The notes: generated by a model not told the origin, from the letters alone. DNA of 47,298 bases from an uncultured Monoglobus sp. (GCA_947624305.1 CANQKC010000020.1:1-47298); one strand, 5' to 3'. Shown: positions 27,041-36,706, counted from the stretch's first letter. A program made the numbers and translations.

Positions 27041-28306
27041 TTATCCCTCGCTTTGCTTAATAATGTCAAATATTTCACCCGGCTCAAGCCCGCATTCAAG
27101 GGTCTCGCCGGTGCTCATGTTCTTAATTGCGGCTCTGCCCGAGTCAATCTCGTCGTCGCCGAGAACAATGCTGAATTTCGCGTTTAATTTATTCGCGTAT
27201 TTCATCTGCGCCTTGACGCTTCGCAGGCACAGGTCCCGCTCCGCGTGAGCGCCCAGAGCGCGCAGAGAGTAAACAAGCTTTTGCGCCGCCATGTCGGCCT
27301 TTTCGCCGATCGCGGCGATAAATATGTCGGGCGTCTCCGGCTCGCCGAGGCTTATGCCCTGACTTTTGAGTATCATCATGATGCGCTCTATTCCGAGGGC
27401 GAAGCCTATTCCGGGCGTCGGTTTTCCGCCAAGCTCCTCGATCAGACCGTTATAGCGGCCGCCGCCGCACACCGCCGACTGAGCGCCCAGATCGTCCGAG
27501 GTGATCTCAAACACCGTCTTTGTATAATAGTCAAGTCCGCGGACGATATCGGGATCAACCGTGTACTCGACTCCGAGCGCGTCAAGATAGCTCTTGAGCT
27601 TTTCAAAATGCTCCCTGCAGTCATCGCACAGGTGATCAAGCATTTTTGGCGCGCCCTGCGCGATCTCGTGGCAAACCGGAGATTTGCAGTCGAGTATCCG
27701 CATGGGGTTCTTTTCGAGCCTGTCGCGGCAGGTGCCGCAAAGCTCGTCCGCCCGCTCCGCGAAATAATTCCGAAGCTTCTCGTTATACGCGGGCTTGCAC
27801 TCGGGGCAGCCAATGCTGTTTATGTTAAGCGTCAGGCCCTTGACGCCGAGCGCCTTAAGAAAATCAAGCGCGAGCGTTATGACCTCGCTGTCAGCGGCGG
27901 GATCGTCCGCGCCGTAGCACTCGGTCCCGAACTGGTGAAATTCCCTCAGGCGGCCCGACTGGGGCTTTTCGTATCTGTAACACGAGATAAGGTAGTAAAG
28001 CTTCGTGGGCTGGGGATTGGCGTAGAGCGAGTTTTCGATATAGCTTCTCGCGAGTGACGCGGTTCCCTCGGGGCGAAGCGTGATGCTCCTGCCGCCCTTA
28101 TCCTCGAAGGTGTACATCTCCTTTTGAACGACGTCGGTCGTGTCGCCGACGCCGCGGCTGAAAAGAGCGGTGTCCTCAAATACAGGGGTGCGTATCTCTT
28201 TGTAGCCGTACCTGCGGCAGACCTCGTGAGCCGTTTGCTCGATAAGACGTCGGATCTCGGATTGTCCGGGAAGAACGTCCTCGGTGCCTCTGGGTTTTTT
28301 AATCAT
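27041..28306 (-). CDS. hisS: Histidyl-tRNA synthetase
   Basis: A 421-residue class II synthetase. Motif 2 (SCYRYEKPQSGRLREFHQFG) lies near 110-130, the histidine-specific RGLDYYTKTVFE block near 260 and GRYNGLIEELGG near 285. An insertion about 165-235 holds several Cys (CPEC, CGTC, LDC, VC, CDDC) that could bind zinc, as in other clostridial HisS. AAGGAG precedes the ATG, which overlaps the FAH-family stop by 8 bases, so translation is coupled. Confidence 0.97.
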   Translation of the reverse strand: MIKKPRGTEDVLPGQSEIRRLIEQTAHEVCRRYGYKEIRTPVFEDTALFSRGVGDTTDVVQKEMYTFEDKGGRSITLRPEGTASLARSYIENSLYANPQPTKLYYLISCYRYEKPQSGRLREFHQFGTECYGADDPAADSEVITLALDFLKALGVKGLTLNINSIGCPECKPAYNEKLRNYFAERADELCGTCRDRLEKNPMRILDCKSPVCHEIAQGAPKMLDHLCDDCREHFEKLKSYLDALGVEYTVDPDIVRGLDYYTKTVFEITSDDLGAQSAVCGGGRYNGLIEELGGKPTPGIGFALGIERIMMILKSQGISLGEPETPDIFIAAIGEKADMAAQKLVYSLRALGAHAERDLCLRSVKAQMKYANKLNAKFSIVLGDDEIDSGRAAIKNMSTGETLECGLEPGEIFDIIKQSEG

Positions 28307-29066
28307 TGTCTTTCTCCTTTACTGTGTTTATAAGCGTTCCTATTCCCTCGATCTCAACCGCGACGGTGTCGCCGGGAGCCATGGGGCCGATGCCCGAGGG
28401 CGTTCCGGTGGTTATTATGTCGCCGGGATAGAGCGTCATTACCTGCGAGATGAGCGAAACAAGACGGTTTGTCTTAAATATGAAGTTTGACGTGTTTGAA
28501 TGCTGCCTGACCTCTCCGTTGAGCAGCAGGCGTATCTCCGCGCTGTCAGGGTCAAGCTCTGTCTCGATCACCGGGCCGATCGGGGCGAAGGTGTCAAATC
28601 CCTTGGCGCGCGTCCACTGCGAGTCAGCCGCCTGAAGATCGCGGGCCGTCACGTCGTTTAAGCAGGTGTAGCCCAAGACATGATCCGCGGCCACGCTCTC
28701 ACTTATGTATGACGCGGTTCTGCCGATAACTATCGCGAGCTCCGCCTCATAATCGACCTGCTCTGACATCGGCGGATATATTATATTCCCCAGATGCGGA
28801 GCGGCGGAGGAGGGAGGCTTTAAAAACAGAGCCGGGAAAGCGGGAATTTCAAGGCCCATTTCGCGGGCGTGGTCGCCGTAATTAAGACCGACGGCCACGA
28901 TCTTGGTCGGGTCGCACGGCGTGAGGTATTCGGCTTTTTCCATGTCGATCACGGTGTCTGTCTCGGTAAATGAGCCGAAAATATCGCCGTCGAGGACAGT
29001 TCCCTTATCGCCGTTTACTTTGACATATACCGGACTGTTGTTAATTTTTACTCTTGCGAATTTCAT
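28299..29066 (-). CDS. Fumarylacetoacetate hydrolase family protein
   Basis: A 255-residue FAH-superfamily protein with the metal-binding core: NYGDHAREMG near 62, DYEAELAIVIGR near 107, YTCLNDVTARDLQ near 133 and TGTPSGIGPM near 220. Relatives act on 2-keto diacids such as oxaloacetate (decarboxylase/tautomerase) or acylpyruvates; the substrate cannot be read from sequence. GGGAG lies before the ATG. It sits between engB and hisS within the operon, with no catabolic partner genes. Confidence 0.9.
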   Translation of the reverse strand: MKFARVKINNSPVYVKVNGDKGTVLDGDIFGSFTETDTVIDMEKAEYLTPCDPTKIVAVGLNYGDHAREMGLEIPAFPALFLKPPSSAAPHLGNIIYPPMSEQVDYEAELAIVIGRTASYISESVAADHVLGYTCLNDVTARDLQAADSQWTRAKGFDTFAPIGPVIETELDPDSAEIRLLLNGEVRQHSNTSNFIFKTNRLVSLISQVMTLYPGDIITTGTPSGIGPMAPGDTVAVEIEGIGTLINTVKEKDND

Positions 29067-29088
29067 GTTTGTTCTCCCAGGCTTTAAA

Positions 29089-29682
29089 TTACGCGCGGTT
29101 TATCAATTCTTCTATCAGCTCCGCGACGTCCTCGCGGCCGGTGCGCTTTTCGGCCGAGAACGGAATGAGCACGCTGCTGTCGTCCATTCCGAGTCCGTCG
29201 TAGATTATCTGCATATTTTTGTCGATCTGTGATTTTTTCAGCTTGTCAAGCTTTGTGGCGACCACGATCTGGGGAAAGTTATAATGCCTTATCCAGTCGC
29301 TCATCATAACGTCCTGCTTTGACGGAGCGTGGCGCGCGTCAACAAGCTGTATCACCCCGACGAGGTTATACCTGTCCGAGAGGTACGAGTTGATCATCTC
29401 CGCCCATTTTTCCTGCTCCGCCTTTGAAACCTTGGCGTAGCCGTAGCCCGGCAGATCGACCAGACGGTAGCTGTCTCCCGCGATCGAATAGAAGTTGATC
29501 GTGGCTGTTTTTCCGGGCGTGCTGCTGGTCCTGGCGAGCTTTGAGCGGTTTGTCAGGCAGTTGATGAGCGACGACTTGCCCACGTTCGAGCGTCCGACAA
29601 ACGCGATCTCCGGCACGGTCGTGTCGGGGTACTGCTTAGGCTCCACCGCGGTTTTAAGCAGCGACGCGTCTATAAAATCCAT
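29089..29682 (-). CDS. engB: Ribosome-biogenesis GTP-binding protein EngB/YsxC
   Basis: A 197-residue GTPase needed for assembly of the large ribosomal subunit. G1 GRSNVGKSS (30-38), G2 Thr in STPGKT, G3 DLPGYG (76-81), G4 TKLDK (143-147) and G5 FSAEK are all intact. It follows lon by 10 bases; lonA-ysxC is a conserved Firmicutes pair, which supports the call. Confidence 0.96.
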   Translation of the reverse strand: MDFIDASLLKTAVEPKQYPDTTVPEIAFVGRSNVGKSSLINCLTNRSKLARTSSTPGKTATINFYSIAGDSYRLVDLPGYGYAKVSKAEQEKWAEMINSYLSDRYNLVGVIQLVDARHAPSKQDVMMSDWIRHYNFPQIVVATKLDKLKKSQIDKNMQIIYDGLGMDDSSVLIPFSAEKRTGREDVAELIEELINRA

Positions 29683-29692
29683 AAATATTCTC

Positions 29693-32107
29693 CTAAATTT
29701 TCGGTATTTCTCTTTGAGAACCGATGTCGGTCATATTGTCGATCGGCACCATTCCGGCGTCAAGCTTCGGCATTTGCACGATCGGCCTTAACGGGCGGCT
29801 CATAGCGTATTTGATAACATCGTCCATGGTGCTCACGAACTTAAATTCCATATTGTCCTTAACCACGTCGGGCAGCTCCTCATAATCGGCCGTGTTCTCT
29901 TTTGGGATGATAACCCGCTTTGAGCCAATTCTGAGGGCCGCGAGCGTCTTTTCCTTAAGCCCGCCGATCGGCAGCACGTTTCCGCGGATCGTGACCTCGC
30001 CGGTCATTGCTGCGTCGTGGCGGACGGGAGTTCCGCTCAGCGCCGAGATCATAGCGGTCGTCATTGTTATTCCCGCCGACGGGCCGTCTTTCGGGACCGC
30101 GCCCTCGGGAATGTGAATGTGTATATCACGGGTCTTGTAGAAGTCGGACTTGATCCCGAGCTTCGCCGCGTTGGCCCTGATGTATGAATAGGCGGCCTTG
30201 GCCGACTCCTTCATAACGTCGCCCAGGTTTCCGGTAAGCTCAAGCTTTCCGCTGCCGTCCATGACGTTGACCTCGATCAGCAGCGTCTCGCCGCCGACCT
30301 CCGTCCACGCGAGGCCCATTGCCGCGCCGACGCTGTCGAGCTTTTCGCCCGAGCTCTCGGCGAATTTGCGCTTGCCCAGAAATTCGGAAACGTTCTTTTT
30401 GATAATTCTCACATGATACGACGGGTCGTCAACCACGCTGACCGCCGCCTTGCGGCATATCTTCGCGATCGCGCGCTCAAGTCCGCGCACACCCGACTCG
30501 CGGGTGTAGCCGTCGATGATTTCCTTGAGCCCGCTCTCGGTAAACGTTATGTTTTTCGAGGTAAGGCCGTTCTTTTTGCGCTGCTTGCCCGCCAGATATT
30601 TTTTCGCGATAAGCAGCTTTTCGTTTTCGGTATATCCCGAAACCTCGATCACGTCCATTCTGTCAAGCAGAGGCTTCGGAACGGAGCCGAGGTTGTTGGC
30701 CGAGGCTATGAACATCACGTTAGACAGGTCAAACGGCAGCTCGATATAATTGTCCCTGAATTCCTTGTTCTGCTCGGGGTCGAGGACCTCAAGCATTGCC
30801 GACGACGGATCGCCGCTGACGTCGCAGCTCATTTTGTCGATCTCGTCAAGCAGGATGACCGGGTTGTTGACGCCCGTGCGCTTTATCGCGTCAATGATCC
30901 TGCCGGGCATGGCGCCGATGTATGTCTTGCGGTGGCCGCGTATCTCGGACTCGTTGTGGACTCCGCCGAGGCTGAGACGGGTGTACTTCCTGCCGATCGC
31001 CTTTGCCATCGAGCTGACGATTGAGGTCTTTCCCGTTCCGGGAGGGCCGGCGAGACAGAGAATGTTGCCCGCCGCCTTGCCGGTCAGCTTGCGCACCGCG
31101 ATGTATTCGAGTATCCTGTCCTTGACTTCGTTTAATCCGTAGTGATCCTTTTCCATACGCGCTTTCGCGGCATTGATGTCGAGCTTTTCCTTGCCCGCCT
31201 TGTCCCACGGAAGCGCGAGAACCGTCTCGACGTAGGTCTGTATAAGCGCGTATTCCTGAGTGTGCGAGGGGATTTTTGACATTTTGTCAAGCTCCTCGTT
31301 GAGCTTTTCGGTCACTGCCTCGGAAAGGCGGCGCTTTGACATCTCACTGCGGAACTTTTCTATGTCGGCGGACGCGTCGTCGCCCTCTCCGAGCTCGTCC
31401 TGCAAAACCTTGAGCTTTTCGCGCAGCACATAGTCGCGCTGATTTTCGTCAAGATTCTGCTGAACCTGTTCCATAACGCTTTTTTCGATGTCCAGAAGGT
31501 CTATTTCCTCCGAGAGGATTATAACAAGCCGCTCCATGCGGTCGTGAATATCCGTGCAGTCGAGAATTTCCTGCTTGAGCGCGGGCTTGACGGGAAGATT
31601 TGAGATTATAACGTCGGTCATCTCGCCGGGATCCTCGATAGACAGCAGGGCTGTCATGGCCTCAGGCGAGACGCGGTCGTATATGTCAAGATAATCCTCC
31701 ATCAGGTGCTGGATCTTGCGCATCAGAAGCTGCGTGTAGGTGTCGTCATCGTCGATCTCGTCATATAGGCGCTCGACGTCCACCTTGAGGAACGAGCCCG
31801 AGTCATAAAATCTTTCAATTCTGCCGCGGTATTTTCCCTCGACAAGAATGCGCACGGTGCCGTCGGGCATGCGCAAAATCTGGCGAACCTCGCAGATCGT
31901 GCCGACCTCGGCCAGGTCCGACATTTCGGGGGCCTCGGTCATATAGTCGTTCTGATAGCAGAGGAAGACAAGCTTGTTGTGCCTCAAGGCGCTTTCGATA
32001 GCGTCGATAGATTTCGGTCTGCCCACGTCAAAATGCAGTATCATTCCAGGGAAAACGATTATTCCGCGGAGCGGCACCAGAGGCAGCGTGTATATATTAT
32101 CATTCAT
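29693..32107 (-). CDS. lon: ATP-dependent protease Lon
   Basis: An 804-residue AAA+ serine protease. An N-terminal LON substrate-binding domain (LPLVPLRGIIVFPGM onwards) and a coiled-coil region are followed by Walker A GPPGTGKTS near residue 355, Walker B VILLDEIDKM near 420, and the C-terminal protease domain with the catalytic Ser in PKDGPSAGITM near 676 and the catalytic Lys near 719. The length is typical. Start ATG at 32107 has a weak AGG site; a TTGAAA-N17-TATAAT promoter lies 43 bases upstream. First gene of the operon lon-engB-FAH-hisS-aspS-tyrS. Confidence 0.97.
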   Translation of the reverse strand: MNDNIYTLPLVPLRGIIVFPGMILHFDVGRPKSIDAIESALRHNKLVFLCYQNDYMTEAPEMSDLAEVGTICEVRQILRMPDGTVRILVEGKYRGRIERFYDSGSFLKVDVERLYDEIDDDDTYTQLLMRKIQHLMEDYLDIYDRVSPEAMTALLSIEDPGEMTDVIISNLPVKPALKQEILDCTDIHDRMERLVIILSEEIDLLDIEKSVMEQVQQNLDENQRDYVLREKLKVLQDELGEGDDASADIEKFRSEMSKRRLSEAVTEKLNEELDKMSKIPSHTQEYALIQTYVETVLALPWDKAGKEKLDINAAKARMEKDHYGLNEVKDRILEYIAVRKLTGKAAGNILCLAGPPGTGKTSIVSSMAKAIGRKYTRLSLGGVHNESEIRGHRKTYIGAMPGRIIDAIKRTGVNNPVILLDEIDKMSCDVSGDPSSAMLEVLDPEQNKEFRDNYIELPFDLSNVMFIASANNLGSVPKPLLDRMDVIEVSGYTENEKLLIAKKYLAGKQRKKNGLTSKNITFTESGLKEIIDGYTRESGVRGLERAIAKICRKAAVSVVDDPSYHVRIIKKNVSEFLGKRKFAESSGEKLDSVGAAMGLAWTEVGGETLLIEVNVMDGSGKLELTGNLGDVMKESAKAAYSYIRANAAKLGIKSDFYKTRDIHIHIPEGAVPKDGPSAGITMTTAMISALSGTPVRHDAAMTGEVTIRGNVLPIGGLKEKTLAALRIGSKRVIIPKENTADYEELPDVVKDNMEFKFVSTMDDVIKYAMSRPLRPIVQMPKLDAGMVPIDNMTDIGSQREIPKI

Positions 32108-32149
32108 ATTATTACCTGTCCTTACTTACAAAATTTTCACACGGAATTA

Positions 32150-32178
32150 ATTATACTATTAAATAAGAAAAATTTCAA
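32150..32178 (-). promoter_or_regulatory. Promoter of the lon operon
   Basis: On the minus strand TTGAAA (32178-32173), 17 bases, TATAAT (32155-32150). No HrcA or CtsR-type operator is evident near it. Confidence 0.75.
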
Positions 32179-32269
32179 GTATTTATCGGCGTTTGATTGC
32201 ATAAAAAAACAATATTGCCCCGCGATTTTTTTGTGCAACGACTCTATTTGACAAATTTTGCCGCCCGTA

Positions 32270-32298
32270 TTGAAAAGCGGCGGAATATGTGTTATAAT
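32270..32298 (+). promoter_or_regulatory. Promoter of the CmpB-like gene
   Basis: TTGAAA (32270-32275), 17 bases, TATAAT (32293-32298). It is divergent from the lon promoter. A TTGACA at 32249 has no matching -10. Confidence 0.75.
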
Positions 32299-32331
32299 AT
32301 TTTGCGGTAAACTGATATGCGAGGTGGAAAT

Positions 32332-33132
32332 ATGGACAATAATCTGATTTATAATGCGGCGTCGTTTTTCTTTATTTACGCATTTCTGGGCTGGTGTACC
32401 GAGGTCGTTTACGCCGCGCTGGTTCACGGAAAATTCGTCAACCGCGGCTTTCTCAACGGGCCTGTCTGCCCGATCTACGGCTTCGGCGTGGTTATAGTGC
32501 TGCTTATTCTTGAGCCTATACAGCACAACTTCGCGCTGCTTTATCTCGGCTCGGTTGCGCTGACCACCGCGCTTGAGCTCGTGACCGGCTTTGTGCTCGA
32601 CAAGCTTTTCCACAAGCATTGGTGGGATTATTCAAAAGAGCGGCTGAACCTCAAAGGCTACATATGCCTCAAATTTTCGCTTGTCTGGGGCTTCGCGTGT
32701 CTGATAGTGGTCGACATAATTCACCCGGTCATCAACGAGTTTGTTAAGCTTATGCCTGACAGGATCGGCGTTATAATTCTGATCGTTCTTTCTTTCGCCA
32801 TTGTCTCCGACATGGTTATGACCGTGGTCGGAATAAGCAGGACCGGCAAACATCTGCGCCTCATGCAGGCGACCGCCAGGGAGCTGCGCGAAATTTCAGA
32901 CTCGATCGGCAGCGGGCTTTCAAGCAAGACGCTGCATGCCGCCGAAAGGCACGAGGAAGCCAAGGCGGAACGCGGACAGAAGCGTGAGGCGAGACGCGAG
33001 AAGCTCGCGGAGCTTCAGAAACGCTACGAAGAGCTGCGCGCAAACATGCCCATGACCGGGCGCCGCATCCAAGCGGCCTTCCCGGACCTTGAACTGTTTG
33101 AGCGCCGCAAGGAAAAGAAGGAGAATAAGTAA
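32332..33132 (+). CDS. CmpB-family integral membrane protein
   Basis: A 266-residue protein of the 'putative ABC-transporter type IV' (CmpB, PF06541-like) family; the actual function is unknown. Family features are FLGWCTEVVYAALVHGKFVNRG trimmed to its GWCTE and NRGFLNGP blocks near 17-43, and TALELVTGFVLDKLFHKHWWDYS near 82-105. Four or five membrane segments fill the first 175 residues, and the C-terminal 80 residues are a charged Glu/Lys/Arg coiled coil. The ATG at 32332 directly follows GAGGTGG, which overlaps an alternative ATG at 32317, so the downstream start is chosen. The stop overlaps the next start (TAATG). Confidence 0.83.
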   Translation: MDNNLIYNAASFFFIYAFLGWCTEVVYAALVHGKFVNRGFLNGPVCPIYGFGVVIVLLILEPIQHNFALLYLGSVALTTALELVTGFVLDKLFHKHWWDYSKERLNLKGYICLKFSLVWGFACLIVVDIIHPVINEFVKLMPDRIGVIILIVLSFAIVSDMVMTVVGISRTGKHLRLMQATARELREISDSIGSGLSSKTLHAAERHEEAKAERGQKREARREKLAELQKRYEELRANMPMTGRRIQAAFPDLELFERRKEKKENK

Positions 33133-34085
33133 TGCGAAAAAAGCTGTTCTGCGTAATACTCGCCGCGGCGCTGATCGCCTCGGCCCTGTGCTCGTGCGGC
33201 GGCGCGGATGACGCGGACGTGAGCGGGAAGCCTTTGATCGTCTGCACCGTGTTCCCTGCCTATGACTTCGCGAGGCAGGTGCTCGGCGGCACCGATAAAT
33301 TTGAGCTTATGATGCTGCTCAAGCCGGGCTCCGAGGTCCATTCATACGAGCCGTCGCCCAAGGATATTATCAATATCAAAAGGTGCGACGTTTTTGTCTA
33401 TACCGGCGGTGAGTCCGACGAGTGGGTGCGGAACATTCTCGGCTCGATCGACACAAGCGGGATCGAGATCGTCTCAATGACCGACTGCGTTGACGCCCTG
33501 CGGGAGGAGATCGTGGAGGGCATGGAAGAGGAGCCGACCGAAAAAGATGACGGGCCCGCCTATGACGAGCATGTCTGGACATCGCCGGTCAACGCGCAGA
33601 AAATCACCCGGGCAATATGCGGCGCGATCGCCCGAAAGGACGAGAGCGGACGCGCGGTCTACGAGGAGAACGCGGAAAATTATATCACGGCTCTCGGCGA
33701 GCTTGACGCAAAGTTCCGCGAGACCGTCAAAAACGGAAAGAGAGATACGATAGTGTTTGGCGACAGGTTCCCGATAAGGTATTTCACCGAGGAGTACGGA
33801 CTGACCTACTACGCGGCGTTTCCGGGCTGCTCGGCAGAGACTGAGGCCGACGCGGGAACCGTGGCGTTTTTGATCGACAAGGTAAGAGACGAGCAAATTC
33901 CGGTCGTGTTTTATCCGGAAATGTCGAACAAAAAGGTGGCCGTGACGATCTGCGAGTCCTCGGGGGCCGAGCCGATGCGGTTCAATTCCTGCCATAACCT
34001 GACCGCCGATGAGTTCGAGAGCGGCGCGACATATATCTCGCTTATGTCCGAAAATCTCGAGGCGCTCAAGGCGGCGCTGAATTAG
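33132..34085 (+). CDS. ZnuA/TroA-like metal-binding lipoprotein
   Basis: A 317-residue substrate-binding protein for zinc or manganese. The N-terminus is a lipoprotein signal (MRKKLFCVILAAALIASA, lipobox LCSC) anchoring it to the outer face of the membrane. Metal-ligand positions of the family are visible: His in GSEVHSYEPSP near 75, His in DEHVWTSP near 150 and the acidic ligand region AETEADAG near 235. No His-rich loop is present. AAGGAG is upstream; the ATG overlaps the previous stop. No ATPase or permease gene is adjacent, so its transporter must be elsewhere, unless the CmpB-like protein serves. Confidence 0.87.
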   Translation: MRKKLFCVILAAALIASALCSCGGADDADVSGKPLIVCTVFPAYDFARQVLGGTDKFELMMLLKPGSEVHSYEPSPKDIINIKRCDVFVYTGGESDEWVRNILGSIDTSGIEIVSMTDCVDALREEIVEGMEEEPTEKDDGPAYDEHVWTSPVNAQKITRAICGAIARKDESGRAVYEENAENYITALGELDAKFRETVKNGKRDTIVFGDRFPIRYFTEEYGLTYYAAFPGCSAETEADAGTVAFLIDKVRDEQIPVVFYPEMSNKKVAVTICESSGAEPMRFNSCHNLTADEFESGATYISLMSENLEALKAALN

Positions 34086-34094
34086 GAGAAAATC

Positions 34095-35336
34095 ATGTCA
34101 AAAAAAGTTATAGTAATAGGCGGCGGCCCTGCCGGAATGATGGCGGCGGGAACAGCCGCGGGGCGCGGATGCGCCGTGAAGCTGATCGAGCAGAACAGAA
34201 TTCTCGGCAAAAAGCTGCTTATCACCGGGAAGGGGCGCTGCAATGTGACCAACGCTTGCGAGGATGTTGAGGAGCTGATCGAGAATGTTCCGCGCAACCC
34301 GCGCTTTTTGTACAGCGCGTTCTACAGCTTCCCCAACACGGCTGTGATTAAATTTTTTAATGATCTCGGCGTTAAAACCAAGGTCGAGCGCGGTAACCGC
34401 GTGTTCCCCGAGAGCGACAAAAGCTCCGATATCGCAAACGCGCTGCGCCGCTTTCTGACCGAAAACAACGTTGAGATCATACATGACCGCGCTGATGAAA
34501 TACTGTGTGATAATTCGGGCGAAAAGCCGAAAATAACCGGTGTAAGGTGCAAAAACCGCGGCAAAATTTACGCTGACAGCGTGATAATCGCTACCGGGGG
34601 AATGTCGTACCCCGACACGGGCTCAACGGGCGACGGTTATTATTTCGCGGAGGAGCTCGGCCATACAATTACAGAGATCACGCCGTCATTGGTCCCGCTT
34701 GAGGTGAGCGAGGAATGGATCAGGGATTTGGCGGGGCTGACGCTGAAAAACGTGAGCATAAAGGTTTATAACTCCAAAAACAAAAAAATTTATGAGGACT
34801 TTGGCGAGATGATGTTCGCGCATTTCGGGCTCACCGGCCCGATAATACTGAGCGCAAGCGCCCATATGCGCGAGATGAAAACCGAGAAATATACCATAAG
34901 CCTTGACCTCAAGCCCGCGCTTAGCGAGAGCGAGCTTGACAGACGCATCCTGCGAGACTTCGGCGAGATCCTCAACAAAGACTTCCGCAACAGCCTTGGG
35001 AAATTGCTTCCAAAGCGTCTTATCGGCCCTATCGTTGAGCTTTCGGGCATCGAACCGCTGAAAAAAGTGAACTCTGTCACAAAACAAGAAAGAGCCGCGC
35101 TGGCGGCCCTGCTTAAAAACATATTGTTTCACGTGACAAACTTTTGCGGGATCGACCGCGCTATAATAACATCGGGCGGAGTATCGGTCGATGAGATCGA
35201 CCCGTCCACCATGCGCTCAAAGCTTGTTGACGGACTCAGCTTCGCGGGCGAGATTATCGACGTTGACGCCTACACAGGCGGGTTTAACCTACAGATAGCG
35301 TTTTCGAGCGGCTTTCTTGCGGGTTCGTCTTGCTGA
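34095..35336 (+). CDS. NAD(P)/FAD-dependent oxidoreductase, HI0933/BaiN family
   Basis: A 413-residue flavoprotein of the HI0933-like family, sometimes annotated as aminoacetone oxidase-like. The dinucleotide-binding motif GGGPAGMMAAG lies at 9-19, KLLITGKGRCNVTNA near 47, TGGMSYPDTGSTGDGY near 173, and the C-terminal FAD block AGEIIDVDAYTGGFNLQIAFSSG (GG-FN-Q residues conserved) near 383. Substrate unknown. AGGAG lies before the ATG, 9 bases after the lipoprotein gene. Its last 48 bases overlap the convergent acyltransferase gene. Confidence 0.92.
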   Translation: MSKKVIVIGGGPAGMMAAGTAAGRGCAVKLIEQNRILGKKLLITGKGRCNVTNACEDVEELIENVPRNPRFLYSAFYSFPNTAVIKFFNDLGVKTKVERGNRVFPESDKSSDIANALRRFLTENNVEIIHDRADEILCDNSGEKPKITGVRCKNRGKIYADSVIIATGGMSYPDTGSTGDGYYFAEELGHTITEITPSLVPLEVSEEWIRDLAGLTLKNVSIKVYNSKNKKIYEDFGEMMFAHFGLTGPIILSASAHMREMKTEKYTISLDLKPALSESELDRRILRDFGEILNKDFRNSLGKLLPKRLIGPIVELSGIEPLKKVNSVTKQERAALAALLKNILFHVTNFCGIDRAIITSGGVSVDEIDPSTMRSKLVDGLSFAGEIIDVDAYTGGFNLQIAFSSGFLAGSSC

Positions 35337-36374
35337 CGATCGGGCGAGGCTCTGCTTGATGTTGTTGTGCAGAGTCGCCCACAGAACGCAGATTATTATC
35401 GACAGCGCGTAGGTCGCGATTGCGGTGATTATGAACCTAATCATCACGTCCTCAACGCCGACGTTGGTCAGAATTTCCTGCGCCGACGTGATTATCAGAC
35501 AGTGGATAAGATATATGTTGTAGGACGCGCCCGAGATGCTGATGAAGAAGCCCTTGCCGCGGCTTTCGAGCGACTCGGTGAGGCCGTAGGCGTACTGGTA
35601 AAAGCCAAAGGTCGAGAACAGGCAGAAGAATATGACAAACGCGGCGGACAGCGAATTATTGATCACACCGCCGTATTCCATGTAAGACGTGACGCAGTGG
35701 AGGATGGCGAACACGAGCCAGCCCGCGTATACCATAAGCCTTGAGCGGCTGAGGAAGCGTATGAACTCGTTATAGTACATGCCGGCGTACATGCCGAGCA
35801 CCCAGAACACGAGGTACGACGGGAAAATTTTGTGCGTGTAATCCGCGCCGGATAGGATCATGCGGACAGCAATCGAGCAGACGATCGAGATTATTACCAC
35901 GATCAGGCTGAACGTCTTGTTTTTGTTCTTGCTGAGCAATATCCAGACAGGCATCAGCAGATAGAACTGCATAATGAGCACGATGAAATAGAACTGCGCC
36001 GACAAATCGCCGTTTAATATGTATTTGATAAGAGAAACGGGATTAAACTCGTAAATGTGAAACGCGTAAATATAAACGACGTAATATATTATCACCATGA
36101 TTATGTACGGCAGATATATCTTTCGTATGCGGTCAAGCAAAAATGGTATGTACGAAAATTTGCGCTCGCTGAATTTATAGAACAGCTTGAGAGCGCTGGT
36201 GAAAATAAATGCGGGTACGGCAAAAGTGGTGAGCCGCGTTACCGTGTAGAACACGATCGACAGCACACTCCATTTCGGGAATACATTAACGCCCTCGGAG
36301 AGCAGATGTATTAAGATAACGAACATACAGAGGAAGAACTCAAAAACCGAGACCTCTGTTATTTTTCTCTTCAT
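35289..36374 (-). CDS. Membrane acyltransferase (acyltransferase 3 family)
   Basis: A 361-residue polytopic protein with about ten hydrophobic segments, starting MKRKITEVSVFEFFLC, typical of acyltransferase-3 enzymes that O-acylate extracytoplasmic sugars or peptidoglycan. The family His (LIHLLSEG near 21) is present. The C-terminus is a very basic tail (SARRTRKKAARKR). GAGG lies 8 bases before the ATG. The 3' end overlaps the flavoprotein gene by 48 bases, so the basic tail is encoded antisense to the flavoprotein end. Confidence 0.83.
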   Translation of the reverse strand: MKRKITEVSVFEFFLCMFVILIHLLSEGVNVFPKWSVLSIVFYTVTRLTTFAVPAFIFTSALKLFYKFSERKFSYIPFLLDRIRKIYLPYIIMVIIYYVVYIYAFHIYEFNPVSLIKYILNGDLSAQFYFIVLIMQFYLLMPVWILLSKNKNKTFSLIVVIISIVCSIAVRMILSGADYTHKIFPSYLVFWVLGMYAGMYYNEFIRFLSRSRLMVYAGWLVFAILHCVTSYMEYGGVINNSLSAAFVIFFCLFSTFGFYQYAYGLTESLESRGKGFFISISGASYNIYLIHCLIITSAQEILTNVGVEDVMIRFIITAIATYALSIIICVLWATLHNNIKQSLARSSARRTRKKAARKRYL

Positions 36375-36677
36375 AAGCCGAACCTCAATAATAAGTTTGG
36401 CTATATTTTAAACTATTTTTTGAATTAAGTCAATACTTGTCATAAAATTTTAAGGTTAGATAGTGTAAAGCAAATAACTTTCATTTTATAAATATAATAA
36501 AGTGAATTACTTTACGCATAAGTGCTCTTAATAATGCAAATAAACACGCATAAATTCAAAGAATTTTGCATATAATATCCTGTAATGAAAAGTAAAAGCA
36601 CTTTACAAAAATACCATAAAATTTTATATAAATTTGCGCTGATTTTCCGATAATTTAAAATTTTGCCAAAAAAATCA
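36375..36677. other. Gene-free AT-rich stretch
   Basis: Between the acyltransferase start and the tRNA promoter. Very AT-rich; I see no credible reading frame, RNA or clear repeat in it. Confidence 0.6.
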
Positions 36678-36706
36678 TTGACAAACGCCCCAAAAGGTAG
36701 TATAAT
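36678..36706 (+). promoter_or_regulatory. Promoter of the tRNA-Asn locus
   Basis: TTGACA (36678-36683), 17 bases, TATAAT (36701-36706), full consensus. The expected transcript starts near 36713 and passes through both partial copies before the tRNA. Confidence 0.85.
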
